A stretch of 5,953 nt of DNA from Spirochaetaceae bacterium (GTDB lineage: Bacteria > Spirochaetota > Spirochaetia > Treponematales > Breznakiellaceae): contig JAISCK010000241.1 in assembly GCA_031265635.1 (NCBI GenBank), positions 1 through 5,953 on the forward strand. The letters run 5' to 3'. A model generated the notes under the pieces. That model saw only the letters and a list, made by a program, of their open reading frames with translations. It was not told the origin of the DNA and ran no database searches. Positions 5,768-5,953 of the stretch are shown one piece after another. How positions within the stretch are numbered: position 1 is the first letter of the stretch; every line of letters begins with the position of its first letter. The translations under genes were made by a program, and so were the position numbers.

Positions 5768-5953
5768 TTAGCAGTCCAATCCTTTGGGTTGCCCCAGTAT
5801 TTCAGCCATAAGCACCGCCCTCCTCAAGGGGGTATACTGCGCGAGCCGCGCGGGGAAGAGCTCTGTCCCCGCTTCACGCGCCGCTTCGCGGGTCCCGGCC
5901 AGGGGCTCAGACGGGGCGGTCTCAGGGACAGGTCCAATCGTGGAAAGGGCCGG
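5768..5953 (-). CDS. C-terminal fragment of an unidentified protein, 5' end outside window
   Basis: Reading the minus strand from the right edge gives 61 sense codons without interruption, ending in TAA (5768-5770). The first 30 or so residues are Pro/Ala/Glu-rich and look like a flexible linker. The last 30 look like a folded amphipathic tail: LFPARLAQYTPLRRAV, then LMAEILGQPKGLDC. The PLRRAVLMAEILGQPKGL type of ending looks familiar to me from the C-termini of treponemal proteins, but I cannot name the family and that memory is not evidence. The final residue before the stop is Cys. The codon style (ATA, AGG, GC-rich third positions) matches the neighbouring genes. It converges on the tlpA-like gene with 77 nt between the two stops. 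Coding status is fairly likely; function is unknown. Confidence 0.68.
   Translation of the reverse strand, partial: PALSTIGPVPETAPSEPLAGTREAAREAGTELFPARLAQYTPLRRAVLMAEILGQPKGLDC

Noticed and set aside
1..5953. tRNA or rRNA genes, CRISPR arrays, insertion sequences, prophage or attachment sites
   Set aside because: Reading both strands by eye showed no cloverleaf with CCA-type ends, no regularly spaced repeats, no transposase-like frame and no long terminal repeats; coding sequence fills nearly all of the window.

Overview
The window comes from a GC-rich bacterium whose genes still use ATA (Ile) and AGG (Arg) codons often. Together with the gene content this suggests a spirochaete, most likely a treponeme of the termite-gut or oral type. 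That assignment rests on style and protein resemblance; no rRNA or other decisive marker is present.

Left region (1-2164, + strand): one long gene that is already open at the left edge. It encodes a GatB-like amidotransferase module (core, then the helical GatB/YqeY tail) joined with almost no linker to an L-asparaginase/GatD-like module. In bacterial GatCAB and archaeal GatDE these activities sit on separate polypeptides. Several normally invariant residues are changed in both modules, including the first catalytic Thr of the asparaginase fold, which is Ala. This is the most unusual object in the window.

Middle region (2130-3950, - strand): a 606-residue membrane-anchored protein of unknown function, probably facing the periplasm. 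Its gene converges on the fusion gene and the two coding ends overlap by 35 bp. It diverges from the next gene across a 94-bp intergenic stretch that carries a nested inverted repeat.

Right region (4045-5690, + strand): three genes in a row. The first is a 100-residue alkyltransferase-like (ATL) DNA-damage sensor with Trp in place of the alkyl-accepting Cys. The second is ccdA, a six-helix membrane thiol-electron transporter. The third is an exported TlpA/ResA-type thioredoxin with a WCGPC active site. CcdA and the thioredoxin form a natural pair: CcdA carries electrons from cytoplasmic thioredoxin across the membrane and the TlpA-like protein uses them outside. No cytochrome c gene is visible, so the final substrate is open. 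Good -35/-10 pairs lie just upstream of both ccdA and the tlpA-like gene.

Right edge (5768-5953, - strand): the last 61 codons of another gene, cut by the window end. It converges on the tlpA-like gene, and a short T-rich hairpin lies between them. No RNA genes, mobile elements or CRISPR arrays were seen.
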